Below, piece by piece: positions 34,001 through 43,961 of a DNA stretch of 64,000 bases (positions are counted from its first letter, which is position 1; the number at the start of each line of letters is the position of its first letter). A program made the position numbers and the translations under genes. The stretch comes from Cyrtodaria siliqua. Its lineage: Eukaryota > Mollusca > Bivalvia > Adapedonta > Hiatellidae. The DNA lies in NCBI GenBank assembly GCA_037043455.1, contig JAWPHD010000294.1:328501-392500 (forward strand). Reading direction: 5' to 3'. Below the pieces are notes generated by a model. The model did no database searches. It was not told where the DNA came from and worked only from the letters and a program-made list of their open reading frames with translations.

Positions 34001-36182
34001 AGGACCTGGTGTCTGTATAATGTGACTGGGTGGGGTATTAGGTGTGGCAGCTCTGTGACTGGGTGGGGTATCAGGTGTGGCAGCTCTGTGACTGGGTGGG
34101 GTATCAGGTGTGGCAGCTCTGTGACTGGGTGGGGTATCAGGTGTGGCAGCTCTGTGACTGGGTGGGGTATCAGGTGTGGCAGCTCTATAAAGTTAAGCAT
34201 TGAGCTCACTGCTGCAGGTAGACACCGACTTGATGACTAAAATTCAGGGTAACGTTAAACCACATGTATAAATAAGTATTGTTTTTACACATACCAAAAG
34301 CCAAAAAGCTTTCAAATTTCATACAAAGCAACCTAACATGTCTCAGTACCCATATAGTTGTTTCTTAGGTTTAAATTTACTTTGAAAATCTTTTTGCATT
34401 TTATTTCAACTGGCTGTACTGTTTATATAATGTAGTGTAATTATAATTGTAAATATTTAGATGGTTGAATGTCCAAATGGGCCTAAAATTAAAAAAATAA
34501 AATATATTTCTTTTCATGTTTTATCAGGTTCCAGAATCGTAATGGCGAGCCTCAGCACCTGGATTGACCTCTGCGTTTATGTGATATGTTCCAAGATGAA
34601 TCTTCAATGTTACTCAGCAGCACTACTGCTTGCAAGCTCCTATGTGATGCTGACTTACCAGACACACTCCTTTACTAACTCTGTGGAAAGTTTGCTCTTG
34701 ATAACAGTGTTACTCTTAATAATTAAATCAGTACAAAAAAACTTGAATATCAACATCTCAAATCAAACACTGAAGCAAATGCATTCAAAGCTGGAAAAAT
34801 CGAAATCTGGAATGACAAGTCCATCAGCATTGGGTAAAACTACTTTCTCAGGGTTTGATGGAAAGCATTCAGCAGCATCTAGAGCAACCAGAAATAGGAA
34901 GAAAATAAATAACACAACATCGCGAGCAGACATCATGAAGGGTTTACCAAACAAAAAATTCAGGACTGCCAGCAGTGGAGATAATGTGTGTTATTTGGAT
35001 GTTGTCATATTGGCTGTAACAAATGTTGCTGGTATATTTAACCGACCAACTTTTGTAGCATTTTCAATAGTTCCATTCTGTTGGTGGCTACATAAGAGGT
35101 CATCCAACAGGACATTGCTTGTCAAGACAGTGTTCGTATTTATAACTGTGTCATTTGTAACAGCTGCAGTTTTTGGTGTGCTTGACACATGCTATTACCA
35201 CAGATTATCTGTTGTAGATGTCTTAACGTGGGTTAACTGGGAATGGTTAAAGGACAATTTTGTGTTTACGCCTTTAAATTTTGTTCTATACAATACAGCA
35301 TTTGACAATTTAGAAAAGCATGGACAGCACCCATTTTATTTGCACGGCCTAGTGAATATGCCTCTTCTGTTTGGCCCTTTAATTATCTACATTGTTAGCG
35401 ACATCTTTGTTTCTATCTTCTCTTTGTTTTCTGCTGGAGACAAAAATGTTGACAATAAAAAGAAAGATTCTGGTTCTGAAACTAATATTTCGCAAAATGT
35501 GAGAGTTGCAAAAGACAGTTTGCATGTACCTGTTTTAGGATTTATATTAACCCCAGTTTTGGTGTTGTCAGTCATCCCTCATCAAGAGCCGCGGTTTCTA
35601 ATTCCCTTGTTACCATTAGTTATCATACATGCTGTGTCGACAGCTAAACAATTTGGTAAACTGTTTATTTCATCTTTCATTGTATTTAACATTGTTTTAT
35701 CTACCGTGTATGGCGTTCTGCACCAGGGAGGCATTACACCCTGCTTGACTCACTTGCAAAAGCTATCAAATAGACAGATTGCAGCTAATAGCAGTTTGTC
35801 GATAAATATTATATTTTCTCACACATATATGCCCCCTAAGCATCTTTTATTATTAAATAAACGCACAAATATAAATTTAATTGATTTAAAGGGAAGTAAT
35901 TTTGATGTAGTACATGATATAATTGTTGATATTGGCAATAGAAGTGACAAAAGACAAAGTAATGACGCCAAAACAAACGAGAGTGTGTTGTATTTAGCAA
36001 TGCCTGGAACAGTAATTGAGCACTTTGTGGCTGAACACTGGGGTAGTTTCAGCTTTACAGTGATTGAGATGTTTTCCCCTCATTTATCACTAGAAGATCC
36101 GCCACAATTGGCGTCTGTTTCTGGTTTAAGACAACTAAATGATCAATTGTCTTTGTATCTGATACAAGTCGATATGATGTAA
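30896..36182 (+). CDS. PIGZ: GPI mannosyltransferase 4 (PIG-Z/SMP3), whole coding locus
   Basis: PIG-Z adds the fourth mannose to GPI anchor precursors in the ER membrane, using dolichol-phosphate mannose. It belongs to glycosyltransferase family 22. The join 30896-31019, 32032-32199, 34528-36182 gives 648 residues, somewhat longer than the human protein. Key signs are PQTGYIHPDEFFQ with the family catalytic-loop Asp31-Glu32, RTWEFEP, TPLNFVLYNTAFDNLEKHGQ and HQEPRFLIPLLPLV (His449 to Phe454), plus many hydrophobic segments. Introns are GT-AG, both phase 1. A hydrophilic stretch of about 80 residues (about 168-250) is extra relative to the core fold. No stop or frameshift is seen. The ATG at 30911 is an alternative start. 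Confidence 0.92.
31085..32020. other. PIGZ intron 1
   Basis: No repeat family or gene is clearly recognised. The stretch has two TTACGTCA/TGACGTCA-like sites near 31201-31233 and a short AACCTGCTA-type inverted pair at 31470-31660. Confidence 0.4.
32032..32199 (+). CDS. PIGZ: PIGZ coding exon 2
   Basis: The acceptor TATTTCAG and donor TCAG|GTCAGG bound 168 bp. The exon joins to exon 1 to make Gly42, then DSFNISVERTWEFEPSFPLR, matching the conserved TWEF.P region, then MVLPRLIFSPMYK. It ends in phase 1. Confidence 0.9.
32264..32295. repeat. Short hairpin (TATGTCCCGACACT/AGTGTGGCGGACATA)
   Basis: A nearly perfect 14 bp stem sits in PIGZ intron 2. It resembles the end hairpins of other elements in this window. 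Confidence 0.5.
32320..33005 (+). mobile_element. tRNA-derived SINE (family Z), copy 1, split by a hAT-type MITE
   Basis: An A-box-like TGGTGACATATTGGTAG and a B-box-like GTGGGTCCAACC head a body with TTTGACTGGATGGGGTATCA. The 3' part at 32947-33005 (TTACAAAGTTAAGCATAGGG, CTCTCTGCTGCAAG) continues after the MITE at 32525-32938. Confidence 0.7.
32525..32938 (+). mobile_element. hAT-type MITE, copy 1
   Basis: It starts TAGTGTTGGGAATTGG and ends ATCGGAACGGCACTA. Eight-base flanks TGCAGCCC (32517-32524) and TGCAGCCT (32939-32946) match at 7 of 8. Subterminal ATGATCGATC-type motifs and an internal hairpin (TTTCATTCTCTTGTAC and its complement) are shared with copy 2. It has no ORF. TIR style and 8 bp duplication point to the hAT superfamily. 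Confidence 0.85.
33040..33153 (+). mobile_element. SINE family X, 3' fragment
   Basis: It matches the tail half of 4581-4890 and 51251-51563, including TCCTATGTATC, GGCAGCTCTAAATAACCTAT and ACAACATTCAATTC. Confidence 0.8.
33325..33727 (-). mobile_element. hAT-type MITE, copy 2 (inverted relative to copy 1)
   Basis: It starts TAGTGTTGTTCCGATTAATC and ends CCGATTCCCAACACTA, flanked by perfect 8 bp duplications GTCACATC (33317-33324 and 33728-33735). The 403 bp body is homologous to copy 1 in reverse orientation. Confidence 0.9.
33781..34262 (+). mobile_element. tRNA-derived SINE (family Z), copy 2, with internal 33 bp expansion
   Basis: The head has GCGCCGTGGTGTAATGGTTA (A box) and GCGTTCAATCCC (B box). 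The body ends TAAAGTTAAGCATTGAGCTC, CTGCTGCAGGTAGACACC. The middle is expanded into five 33 bp units. The tRNA-like head is SINE-derived, so it is not called as a tRNA gene. Confidence 0.8.
34020..34186. repeat. 33 bp tandem repeat x5 inside SINE
   Basis: The unit CTGTGACTGGGTGGGGTATC plus AGGTGTGGCAG repeats almost perfectly. The 33 bp period leaves both strands open, which explains short ORFs of 11-residue repeats on each strand. Confidence 0.92.
34528..36182 (+). CDS. PIGZ: PIGZ coding exon 3
   Basis: After a TTTTATCAG acceptor, 550 codons run from SRIVMASLSTWIDLCVYVI to the TAA at 36180-36182. This exon holds most membrane segments, the TYQTHSFTNSVESLLL family motif, NWEWLKDNFVFTPLNF and the HQEPRF motif. 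The first 149 bp or so, with the preceding intron end, are copied at 37651-37875. Confidence 0.92.
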
Positions 36183-36689
36183 TTATTTAAAGGGACAAAT
36201 GGCAACCATGAAGTATTTATGCAGTAATGATATTAGTACCAAGAGCTCGAGTTATTGTCAGTGTTACTGCTGCTGTGTAATATTTAAAGGGTCACATGGC
36301 AATCTTGATTTTTTTCAAACTTGCAGCATCCCATAAGTCGGATTTTTAAAATCATTAATATTGATTATTGGAATAGTTAAAAGCAAATAATTTTTGCATA
36401 TTGGTAATTGTTTATTATAATTCATCAGTAATATTTTAAAATCTATGGTAGAATAACAAAGTATTTAATTATATGCAGCTTTAACCTCAAACTGGTTCTG
36501 GATCCAGGTGCTAACTTGAATGCTTGATAAAAACTTCAGATTGCCACATGTACCTTTAAATATTAGTAAAATGAAAAATGGAATGTTTTCTTCATTATTC
36601 TAACCATTTTAACTAAATAATTTATGCATAATAATCAACTGTAAGTAATGTACTGGAATAACTTCTTTTGACCTACTTCAGAATATCAA

Positions 36690-36780
36690 ATTACATGGAA
36701 AAAATTATAGTGTAACTCCTGGATAGTGTAACACCTGGATAGCTGGATAGTGTAACACCTGGACAGTGTAACACCCGGAA
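36690..36780. repeat. ~16 bp tandem repeat in the PIGZ 3' region
   Basis: Four or five copies of GTGTAACACCTGGATA. It probably lies in the PIGZ 3' UTR. Confidence 0.75.
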
Positions 36781-36851
36781 TTGTTTTAGAATCAAGATTG
36801 CTGTATGTCCCTTTATGATCACTCTTACGTGTACTTTATTTGTGTGCTGCA

Positions 36852-37492
36852 TTGTAATGCATGGCTTTTGTTTGATTGTAATATTGTTATCATGTTTTAA
36901 AGTTGACATTGTTAGAAAGTGCTTCTTTTAAACAAATACTGTTAAATAAACTGAACTACATAGACATTAAATAAACGGATACATACAAATAACGGATACA
37001 ATACAAATAAAACCCGTGTGGTTCCCGGGGGCCCCCGTTCATGTTCATTTTATCATTTTTTGTTCATGTTCATTAAAGGTCTTCATCATGATCCCTGCAT
37101 TGTTTCAGGTGCCATCTCGCTCACATCAAAAGAGCAGTGGCAGAAAAACAATAAACGTGGCTCCAGCGTAAATGGAGTTTCTACGATAGAATTTGCAGCA
37201 ACTCTGCAGTTCAGGGTGAGAAGGTTCTAGGCCCATTTTCCATATTTTATCTCGATGTACATGGAGGATGAGCCTGGCATGTTCATGCCTGTTAGGCGCC
37301 ATATAACCTTTCATGTGTTGGTGCGCCTTAAAACCCAATTCAATTCAAATATTTGTAATGCATGACTTCTGTTAGATTGTAATATTGTTATCATGTTTTA
37401 AAGTTGACATTGTTAGAATGTGCTTCTTTTAAACAAATACTGATAAATAAACTGAACTACATAGACATTAAATAAATGGATACATACAAATA
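36852..37492 (+). repeat. ~140 bp direct duplication of the PIGZ 3' end around a SINE-like insert
   Basis: 36852-36992 and 37353-37492 are nearly identical (TTGTAATGCATG.CTT, AAAGTTGACATTGTTAGAA, AATAAACTGAACTACATAGA). Between them, 37000-37350 ends in TTGGTGCGCCTTAAAACCC and AATTCAATTC, a SINE-like tail also seen in reverse near 30190. Confidence 0.8.
36945..36975 (+). promoter_or_regulatory. Candidate poly(A) signals of PIGZ
   Basis: AATAAA occurs at 36945-36950 and 36970-36975, about 770 bp after the stop, the first canonical hexamers I found downstream of the coding end. Confidence 0.5.
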
Positions 37493-37559
37493 AAAATGGG
37501 AAACAAATATTTATCTTTGTTTACTTCTTTTCAGGAATAATTAATATACGTAGATCTAC

Positions 37560-38155
37560 AGTCAAAGATCAGCAGATTTAATGCCGTGGTGCAGTGTCCG
37601 TCTGTAATTTTTTTTTGTAGCAACTACTCCTCTGAAACTACTTGATGTTTGTAGTATAATTATAATTGTAAATATTTAGGTGGTTGAATGTCCACTAAAA
37701 AAAAATTTTTTTTTTTTATGTTTTATCACGTTCCAGAATCGTAATGGCGAGCCTCAGCATCTGGATTGACCTCTGCGTTTATGTGATAAGTTCCAAGATG
37801 AATCTTCAATGTTACTCAGCAGCACTACTGCTTGCAAGCTCCTATGTGACGCTGACTTACCAGACACACTCCTTTTCATGAAACTTTACAGAAATGTTGC
37901 TTAGGAAGTCTAGTTGATCCTAGCAAAAATTCATGTAGATGTGAAATCCAAGATGCCCGCCAAAGCTAAAAATAGATTTTTAAAAAACAAGTGAAGCGAC
38001 TACTTCTTGAAAACTATAAGTGATATTGATATGGGACTTTTTCTAAAATGATCAGCATGACATGATGTTGGTCCTTGTCAAAAATATTTTTGATTCGATG
38101 TTAAACATGGCTGTCAGCGGCCATCTTTGTTTACATAGAGTTATATAGAAGTACT
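37560..38155 (-). mobile_element. Helitron/pearl-like type 2 element carrying a PIGZ fragment
   Basis: Both sides are type 2 sequence in reverse orientation: GATCAGCAG, ATGCCGTGGTGCAGTGTCCG and GTAGCAACTACTCCTCTGAA on the left; CATGAAACTTTACAGAAATG, GACATGATGTTGGTCCTTGT and GCTGTCAGCGGCCATCTTTG on the right. The PIGZ-derived 225 bp sits where intact copies have only GGATTTT. The 5' hairpin end is missing. Confidence 0.8.
37651..37875 (+). pseudogene. Copied fragment of PIGZ intron 2 end and exon 3 start
   Basis: It matches 34434-34676: the intron tail, then about 149 bp of exon 3 with only about three mismatches, so it is young. The intron part has a small A/T-rich deletion. The splice acceptor CAG is CAC here, so the copy cannot be spliced in the same way. 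It ends abruptly at ACACTCCTTTT, where the Helitron-like sequence resumes. Confidence 0.9.
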
Positions 38156-38159
38156 TAAT

Positions 38160-38560
38160 GGATTTTCAAACTGTCTTAAACCAATGCCACTAGGGGAAGT
38201 TTCCCCGGGAAGTGGGTTTTCTTCCGGGGCGAAGTGCTATATAAAAATGGGGCTCAGTAATGTTTTTGGGGAAGTGTCTTACACCGGTAATAGGAGAATG
38301 GGAGTATTAGTTTGGCCGTTTCGAACGCGTTCAAAGCATGTATTAGTTGAATGTTACAGTGTTGACTTTATAGATTTCAATAACGGAATGAATACAATTA
38401 TAGAATAGAATAGAATAAATCAAGCGTCTGACTGACTGTGATTTCGGAATAGCCCGGCATATGCGTAAATGTAAGTTGATATTTTAACCTCAGAACTAAT
38501 AGCCCCATCAGGGACTAAAACAGGATAATGCCAAATGAAATGAAATCATTTTTATTTGAA
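38160..38560. other. Unassigned sequence
   Basis: No recognised element or gene. It contains GGGGAAGTTTCCCC and related GGAAGTG motifs at 38195-38275. Confidence 0.4.
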
Positions 38561-38599
38561 AAGTGTAATTTATAGTGAAGCATTTAAGCAATTGATTTA

Positions 38600-39053
38600 C
38601 GATCAAAATGGTCGTAAGTTGTTTCAGATGAAAAAGCCCTATCGTATTAACGAGGCAAAATAAAGCAATTTTTACGAAATCAAGGGCCATAACTCCGCTG
38701 TTACTGGTCCGATATGGCTGGTTTTCAAACTTGTCCGACCTTTCATTGATATTAACAAACTGTTAAAAATTTGGTAAAGATCGGATGAAAAATGAAAGCC
38801 CTATCGTCTTAACGAGGCAAATATAGCATTTTCAACAAAATCAAGGGCTATAACTGCGCTGTTACTTGTCCGATCTGGCTGGTTTTCGAACTTGTTCGAG
38901 CTTTTGTTGATATTAACAATCTGTTAAAGTTTCCCAAAGATCGGATGAAAAATGAAGTCCCTATCGTCTTAACGAGGTAAAAGTTAACAGACGACAGACG
39001 GACGACGGACGGATGACGGACAACTCGCCATCCCATAAGCTATGCTGGCCTTG
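38600..39053 (+). mobile_element. Helitron/pearl-like type 1 fragment
   Basis: Two ~160 bp core units as at 13924-15384 (CGTCTTAACGAGG, CAAGGGCCATAACTCCGCTG), then GACGGACGACGGACGG and CATCCCATAAGCTATGCTGG. The final hairpin is truncated. Confidence 0.7.
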
Positions 39054-39480
39054 GTTTGTCTTCCAAAGATTAAGCTATAAATTAAGTTTAAAACATCTAG
39101 TGCATAATTATAGTTCACGAGAAAGGGATGTAAATGTAACAATTCAAGTTATCTGTCCTTTGCTTGTATGTTAGATGTCACATCCACATTTGCGTTGTCA
39201 CGTTGCCAATGTACCACTCAAGATACAACTATAAGCAAAGTTTGAAAGGTCTTAGTGCATACAGTTTGTGAAAAAGTGACCTAAACGCCAAAGTTGAAGG
39301 TAAACATTATACGGTTATCTGCCCTTTGCTTGGAGAGTCAAGATCACATCCACATCTGCTTTGTCACGTTGCGATGTACCACCCTAGGTACAACTATAAA
39401 CAAAGTTTGAAAGGTGTAGTGCATACAGTTTGCGCGAAATTGACCTCAACGCAAAAGTTGAAGGTAGATGACATACAGAA
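39054..39480 (+). mobile_element. Helitron/pearl-like type 5 fragment
   Basis: About two ~165 bp units like those at 18060-18725 (AAGCAAAGTTTGAAAGGTCT, ACAGTTTGTGAAAAAGTGAC). It follows a type 1 end directly, as also happens at 17904. Confidence 0.65.
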
Positions 39481-39509
39481 AAGGTCTCCTAAATTACACT
39501 CCCCTTCCC

Positions 39510-39640
39510 GAAGGGGGGGGGGGGACTCCCCTTCCCGAAGCGTGTTTGTGTGTGTGTGTTTGTTGGGGGGGTGGGGGGGGGGGGGGGGTGGTCATATTGC
39601 TTTGCAAATGTCTGTCTGTCGGTCGGTCGGTCGGTCCCGA
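39510..39640. repeat. Low-complexity G-rich and GT tracts
   Basis: A duplicated CCCCTTCCCGAAG, runs of G up to 15, a GT run and a (GGTC)n stretch at 39620-39635. Likely unstable. Confidence 0.85.
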
Positions 39641-39778
39641 AGTCTTCGCGATAACTCAAGAATGACTGGTACTACAAACTCGAAACTTGGCAGGAATGTT
39701 TGTGTCATGATCTAGTTGTGCACCTCCCCTTTTGCGTCTTATGCCATCTACATTTAGTTTCTATTCTTCTATATTTTG

Positions 39779-39996
39779 GAGCGTCTCCGTGGCCGAATGG
39801 TTAATGACGTGTGTTGTAAACATTCGCCTCTCACCGCTGCGGGTTCGAATCCCACTGGGAGCCCGACTTGTAAGTGTCGATTCTTACGGATGGCGGGTGG
39901 TGTACAATACTGGTCTGCCTCCATCACAAAAAATCGACCGTCATATAATAACCTTGCATGTTTTGAAAATGACGTAAAACACCATACAAACAAACA
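39779..39996 (+). mobile_element. tRNA-derived SINE (family Y), copy with head
   Basis: The head GCGTCTCCGTGGCCGAATGG (A box) and GCGGGTTCGAATCCCACTGG (B box) resembles a class II tRNA. The body and the ACACCATACAAACAAAC tail match 2520-2681 and 40096-40340. The repeated tail is why it is called a SINE and not a tRNA gene. Confidence 0.88.
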
Positions 39997-40095
39997 CAAT
40001 TATATTTTGGGAACATAACCCATACCTTCACGATTGTGAGACTTTTCACTGGGAAAGATACAGAAAACACTCATTGTATCTTTACTACTGTTTAA

Positions 40096-40340
40096 GAGCG
40101 TCTCCGTGGCCGAATGGATAACGACGTTGCGTTGTAAACCTTCGCCCCTCACCGCTGCGGGTTCGAATCCAACTGGGAGTTCGACTGAGGAAGTGTCGAT
40201 TCTTACGGATGGTGGGAGGTGTACAGTACTGGTTCTACCCAGGAAAAGTGAGTGTTCTGCCTCCACCACAAAAAATCGACCATTACATATAACCTTACAT
40301 GAGTTGAAAATGACGTAAAACACCATACAAACAAACAAAA
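40096..40340 (+). mobile_element. tRNA-derived SINE (family Y), second copy with head
   Basis: Same structure as the copy at 39779, in the same orientation 100 bp away, with differences throughout. It has the fuller GGTTCTACCCAGGAAAAGTG segment missing from the first copy. Confidence 0.88.
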
Positions 40341-40442
40341 ACATTTCCCTTACATTTCACTGTTATAAAGCATGACATTTCATAGACGTACGTAGTTCTC
40401 TTTGCCTCATGTTTTAACTGGGTTTTTTTCTTCAGCTGGGAA

Positions 40443-40860
40443 TTGTATGTCATCTACTCGTATGCCATCTACTTGTATGCCATCTACTTGTATGCTATCT
40501 ACTCGTTTGTCATATACTCGTCGAATGTCATCTACATGTTGTGTCATCTACTCATTGTGTCATCTACTTGTCGTATGTCATATACCCGTCGTATGCCATC
40601 AGATCGTGTTATCTACTCCTCATATGGCATCCACTTGTATGTCATATACTCGGTATCCTATATCATCTACTTGTAGTATGTCATCTACTCGTCGTATGTC
40701 ATCTACTCGTTGTGTCATCTACTCGTCGTATGTCATCCACTTGTACTCGTCATCCTATATCATCTACTTGTTGTCTGTCATCTCGCTATATGTCATATAC
40801 ATCATAGGTCATATACTTGTTGTCTGTCAACCACTAATCATATGTCATATCTTTGTTTCT
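40443..40860. repeat. Degenerate 14-17 bp minisatellite (TATGTCATCTACTCG)
   Basis: Some 25 imperfect copies of a TATGTCATCTACTCG unit. It continues at 41180-41425 after an insertion. ORFs here are repeat translations. Confidence 0.85.
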
Positions 40861-41169
40861 TGCATACCGGACAAGGATTCCACCATTTGACCGGGGCTAG
40901 ATATTTCCATCTCACCCTAGGGTCGAGTTAAATTCACGCGCGCCAACATCCGGTATGCAGGAAAACATGCAAAACGTCAATAGCTGGCGGCGTCAACGCA
41001 CAACATTTCTCTGATATGCAAGAAAAATAATCTATCATGGGTATTCGGTTCAGATAGGGAATTCCAACCCTCGGTATAAGTGTTTTAATCGGAACCTCCG
41101 ATTTATCGGTTCCGATAAAAACACGTATACCTCGGGTTGGAATTCCCTATCTTCACCGGATACCCATGA
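40861..41169. mobile_element. Insert with palindrome inside the minisatellite
   Basis: CTTGCATACCGG at 40860 and its complement CCGGTATGCAGG at 40951 form one inverted pair. A long palindrome (41035-41169) follows, with arms from TCATGGGTAT to ATACCCATGA including GATAGGGAATTCCAACCC. The minisatellite resumes after it. Confidence 0.7.
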
Positions 41170-41181
41170 AAGATTCTTATA

Positions 41182-41425
41182 ATGTCATCTACTCGTTGTA
41201 TGTCATATACTTTTTACATGTCATTTCCTCATTGTATGTCATATATTTCGTATGCCACCTGCTTTTCTATGCCATCTATTCGTGTGTCATCTACACGTCT
41301 ATGTCATATACTCATGTCATTTACTTATATGTCATCTACTCATGTCATTTACCTTTATGTCATCTACTCATGTCATTTACTTGTATGTTATCTACTCGTC
41401 GTATGCCATCTACTCGTATGCGGTT
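41182..41425. repeat. Degenerate 14-17 bp minisatellite, second part
   Basis: The same ATGTCATCTACTC family as 40443-40860, with a TCATTTACTTATATG variant. Confidence 0.8.
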
Positions 41426-42016
41426 GTGGAATCATTATCCCAAATACTCGTATGATCTTGTTAGATTAACGTACAGGAGAGTTACTTCTCTTAGAGTTTA
41501 AAAGAAATATTTTCGCAACAACAAAAAATCGTTTATTAGAGGCAAAGTTTACTATCAGTTGTATTTAACCTTCTTCTTTGATAATAAATACTGTTCTTAG
41601 AAGCCGGTGTATCATATACATCCAAACACCACATACACCATTGTATAAGACAACAGTCAGTATGCACACATTGGACATTGTCTCCGAGAGTTCAAAAACT
41701 ATTTTAGGTCGAAAGGGCCATAGATGCAGACGTCAATCAAATTCATATGCAGACGTTTCCTTAATTCAATTAATTGGCTAATTTGTCAAGTTACAGTCCA
41801 AGAACGGAACCAGGTTAAGTGCTGGGATGAGGGACCCCACAACCGCTTTACTCTGAGCAGTTATGAATATGCGCAGAGTTCGCTGCGAACAAGGCATTTG
41901 CACTCTCAATTAATGTTGAAGAAAATGCGTTGCACCCCCGCTCTAAAATGAGAGAGAGAAACACTTTGAAAATGCATTCTTTTGTTTGCCGTTTTCCCAT
42001 CAAAAGTTGCACATCC

Positions 42017-42019
<3 letters not shown>

Positions 42020-42057
<38 letters not shown>
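42020..42057. repeat. (GT)n microsatellite
   Basis: About 19 uninterrupted GT dinucleotides. Confidence 0.95.
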
Positions 42058-42058
<1 letters not shown>

Positions 42059-42256
42059 CGTTCTAAGGCTTAACGCCCCTCCACCCGATGGACAGTATTT
42101 CTTGTAGGTCTGCGTTGTATCTGTAGTGCTGGCATCTCGGTTGAGTGTGTAGTGCCTTGTCGCTGCTGCTCTAAGTAGTTGTCTCTGCGGCGGTGAGGTG
42201 GGGTGGGGTCTGGGTGACATCCGCTACGGTGGTTGCTGCTGTCAACAACTACTGGG

Positions 42257-42475
42257 CTAGTATGTTTTGGTAGCCCGGTTTGGGGTCACATACCCTCCGA
42301 CGGCCTGTACATCTTCCATCGCCGGTCTTCTATCTTCAGTCTTCGGCGTCGATAACGCTGAGGCGTTTGGTGTCTCACGGCTACTGACTTCTGACATCTG
42401 ACCTCCGACTTCGGTGTAGCCATCAGGTAATATGTCCTGTGACGGGACGCAAGAGACATCTTCACTCTCGATCAA
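42257..42475 (-). other. Short ORF in a GC-richer patch, unrecognised
   Basis: Seventy-two codons on the minus strand (SEDVSCVPSQDILPDGYTEV, then ending NRATKTY). Composition differs from the AT-rich flanks. It could be the C-terminal end of a decayed LTR-retrotransposon polyprotein, but no catalytic motif is visible. Confidence 0.25.
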
Positions 42476-42737
42476 ATGACACTCTAGCTACTGAACCGCC
42501 AGGCTGTTACACCCGACTAAAATGAAGTTCAGTAATGCCACTCTACGCAAATAGAGAATACGGCAATGGCGTATAGGGCTGGCAATTCGACCCCTATAAA
42601 AACATCATGAGCATCAGTGCCCACGCTGCGGCGTGCACGCGGTGAAGATCAAGGTGGGAATGACCGTTGCACGTCCCAGAAGACTCTTTGCCTATTTCAA
42701 TACACCGTCAAGAAATTGGTCAACTGCCTTCGTACAC

Positions 42738-42905
42738 ATTTACAACTGCAAGGTCGTAGATCAGTTGGAAATTTGTACTTTATAACTGCAAGGTCGTAGA
42801 TCAGTAACTTAGATCAGTTGGCAATTTGTACTTTATAACTGCAAGGTCGTAGATCAGTTGGCAATTTGTACTTTATAAATGCAAGGTCGTAGATTAGTTG
42901 GCAAT
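42738..42905. repeat. ~42 bp tandem repeat x4
   Basis: Units contain AACTGCAAGGTCGTAGATCA and GTTGGCAATTTGTACTTTAT. One unit has an extra partial copy. Confidence 0.85.
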
Positions 42906-42959
42906 GTTTACCTTATATAATAGTCTGGAAAAGACAGTTTTAGCTCCAGGCCCGTGTCT

Positions 42960-43590
42960 ACTATATAAAATAAAACAGACAGTGATTGGTAAAAAAAAGA
43001 TGTCTAGGGAATCCGAGATTAATGTTTACCGAAGTGAAGTCATGGATTGGATAACATATACTGATTGAAATAAAACAACTTGATATATCAAACATTACTA
43101 TGTTTCCTTCAAAATGGAATCTTTTAATACATATATGTGTATTTTGTGTAGTTATTTTTTAAAAGGTTAGGGTTAGAGTTAGACTGAAAAATGAAACTTT
43201 GATGTTTGGCGGGGAAAAAACTGCAAAACTGGGGAAGGGGTGGGGGTGTTACTTCGGAGCACTCAGCTAATTCCTCATTAAATGGTACTTGGATGTAAGT
43301 ATCATGCAAGGAGTGCTGTATCTGGCTACGAGATAGTGAAATTAGGGTAGCACTAAAGTCTATAATGCAGGACACGTATTCATAAAGCAGCTTATAATAA
43401 GTGGAAAATATTACTTAAAGCTACAGTCTCTATATCAATCGATTTCTTCTTTCTAGGCGTGTCTTTAGTTGTAATTTCATGTTCACCAGCTCATGTCGAA
43501 ATCGGGTATTTAAGCGAGCAAATATAGCGCAGGAAATCATTTACTGTATATACATCGACCAGTGCACATCGTACCTATACACGGGAAAAA
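42960..43590. other. Unassigned sequence
   Basis: No gene or known repeat recognised. Confidence 0.4.
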
Positions 43591-43596
43591 AAGTTT

Positions 43597-43672
43597 GCAT
43601 CTTTTGGGGCTCGAACACACGACCTTTTTATTTCAAGTCCGGTGCTCTATCCACTGAACTATATCGCTACTT
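43597..43672 (-). other. tRNA-like sequence (SINE head or tRNA pseudogene)
   Basis: The minus strand has TAGTTCAGTGGATAGAGC (A box) and GTGTGTTCGAGCCCC (B box), but the anticodon arm does not pair well and A-rich bases replace it. Confidence 0.5.
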
Positions 43673-43961
43673 GAGAAAATAGTATACTAACTACCATTTA
43701 TTATGAGGCAAAATAACAACATATTTGAACGCAACTCAAGATGGATCAATACATATGTAGTCCATATTGTAGCACGTGGAACTAAACATTGCCTGGTTTA
43801 ATATTGTATGTTATCAATATGAAACTAATACTTCGCCTCAAAACAACCATATCTCGACTTGTTAGTTAGCGCTTGAAGAGTTTGCGTGCGCGCGATTGTT
43901 ATTACGTAATGCCTATATAGTGTTAAAAATGATACAACATACCAATAGATAGCAGTGGTCT

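Noticed and set aside
33991..34240. Repeat ORFs on both strands (TGWGIRCGSSV / ELPHLIPHPVT)
   Set aside because: A 33 bp tandem repeat in a SINE keeps both strands open by chance.
39779..40180. Two apparent tRNA genes with good A and B boxes
   Set aside because: Both continue into the same SINE body and ACACCATACAAACA tail that recurs elsewhere without the head, so they are SINE heads.
40402..41501. Overlapping ORFs in three frames rich in Ser, Thr, Cys, Tyr
   Set aside because: They are translations of the degenerate TATGTCATCTACTCG minisatellite.
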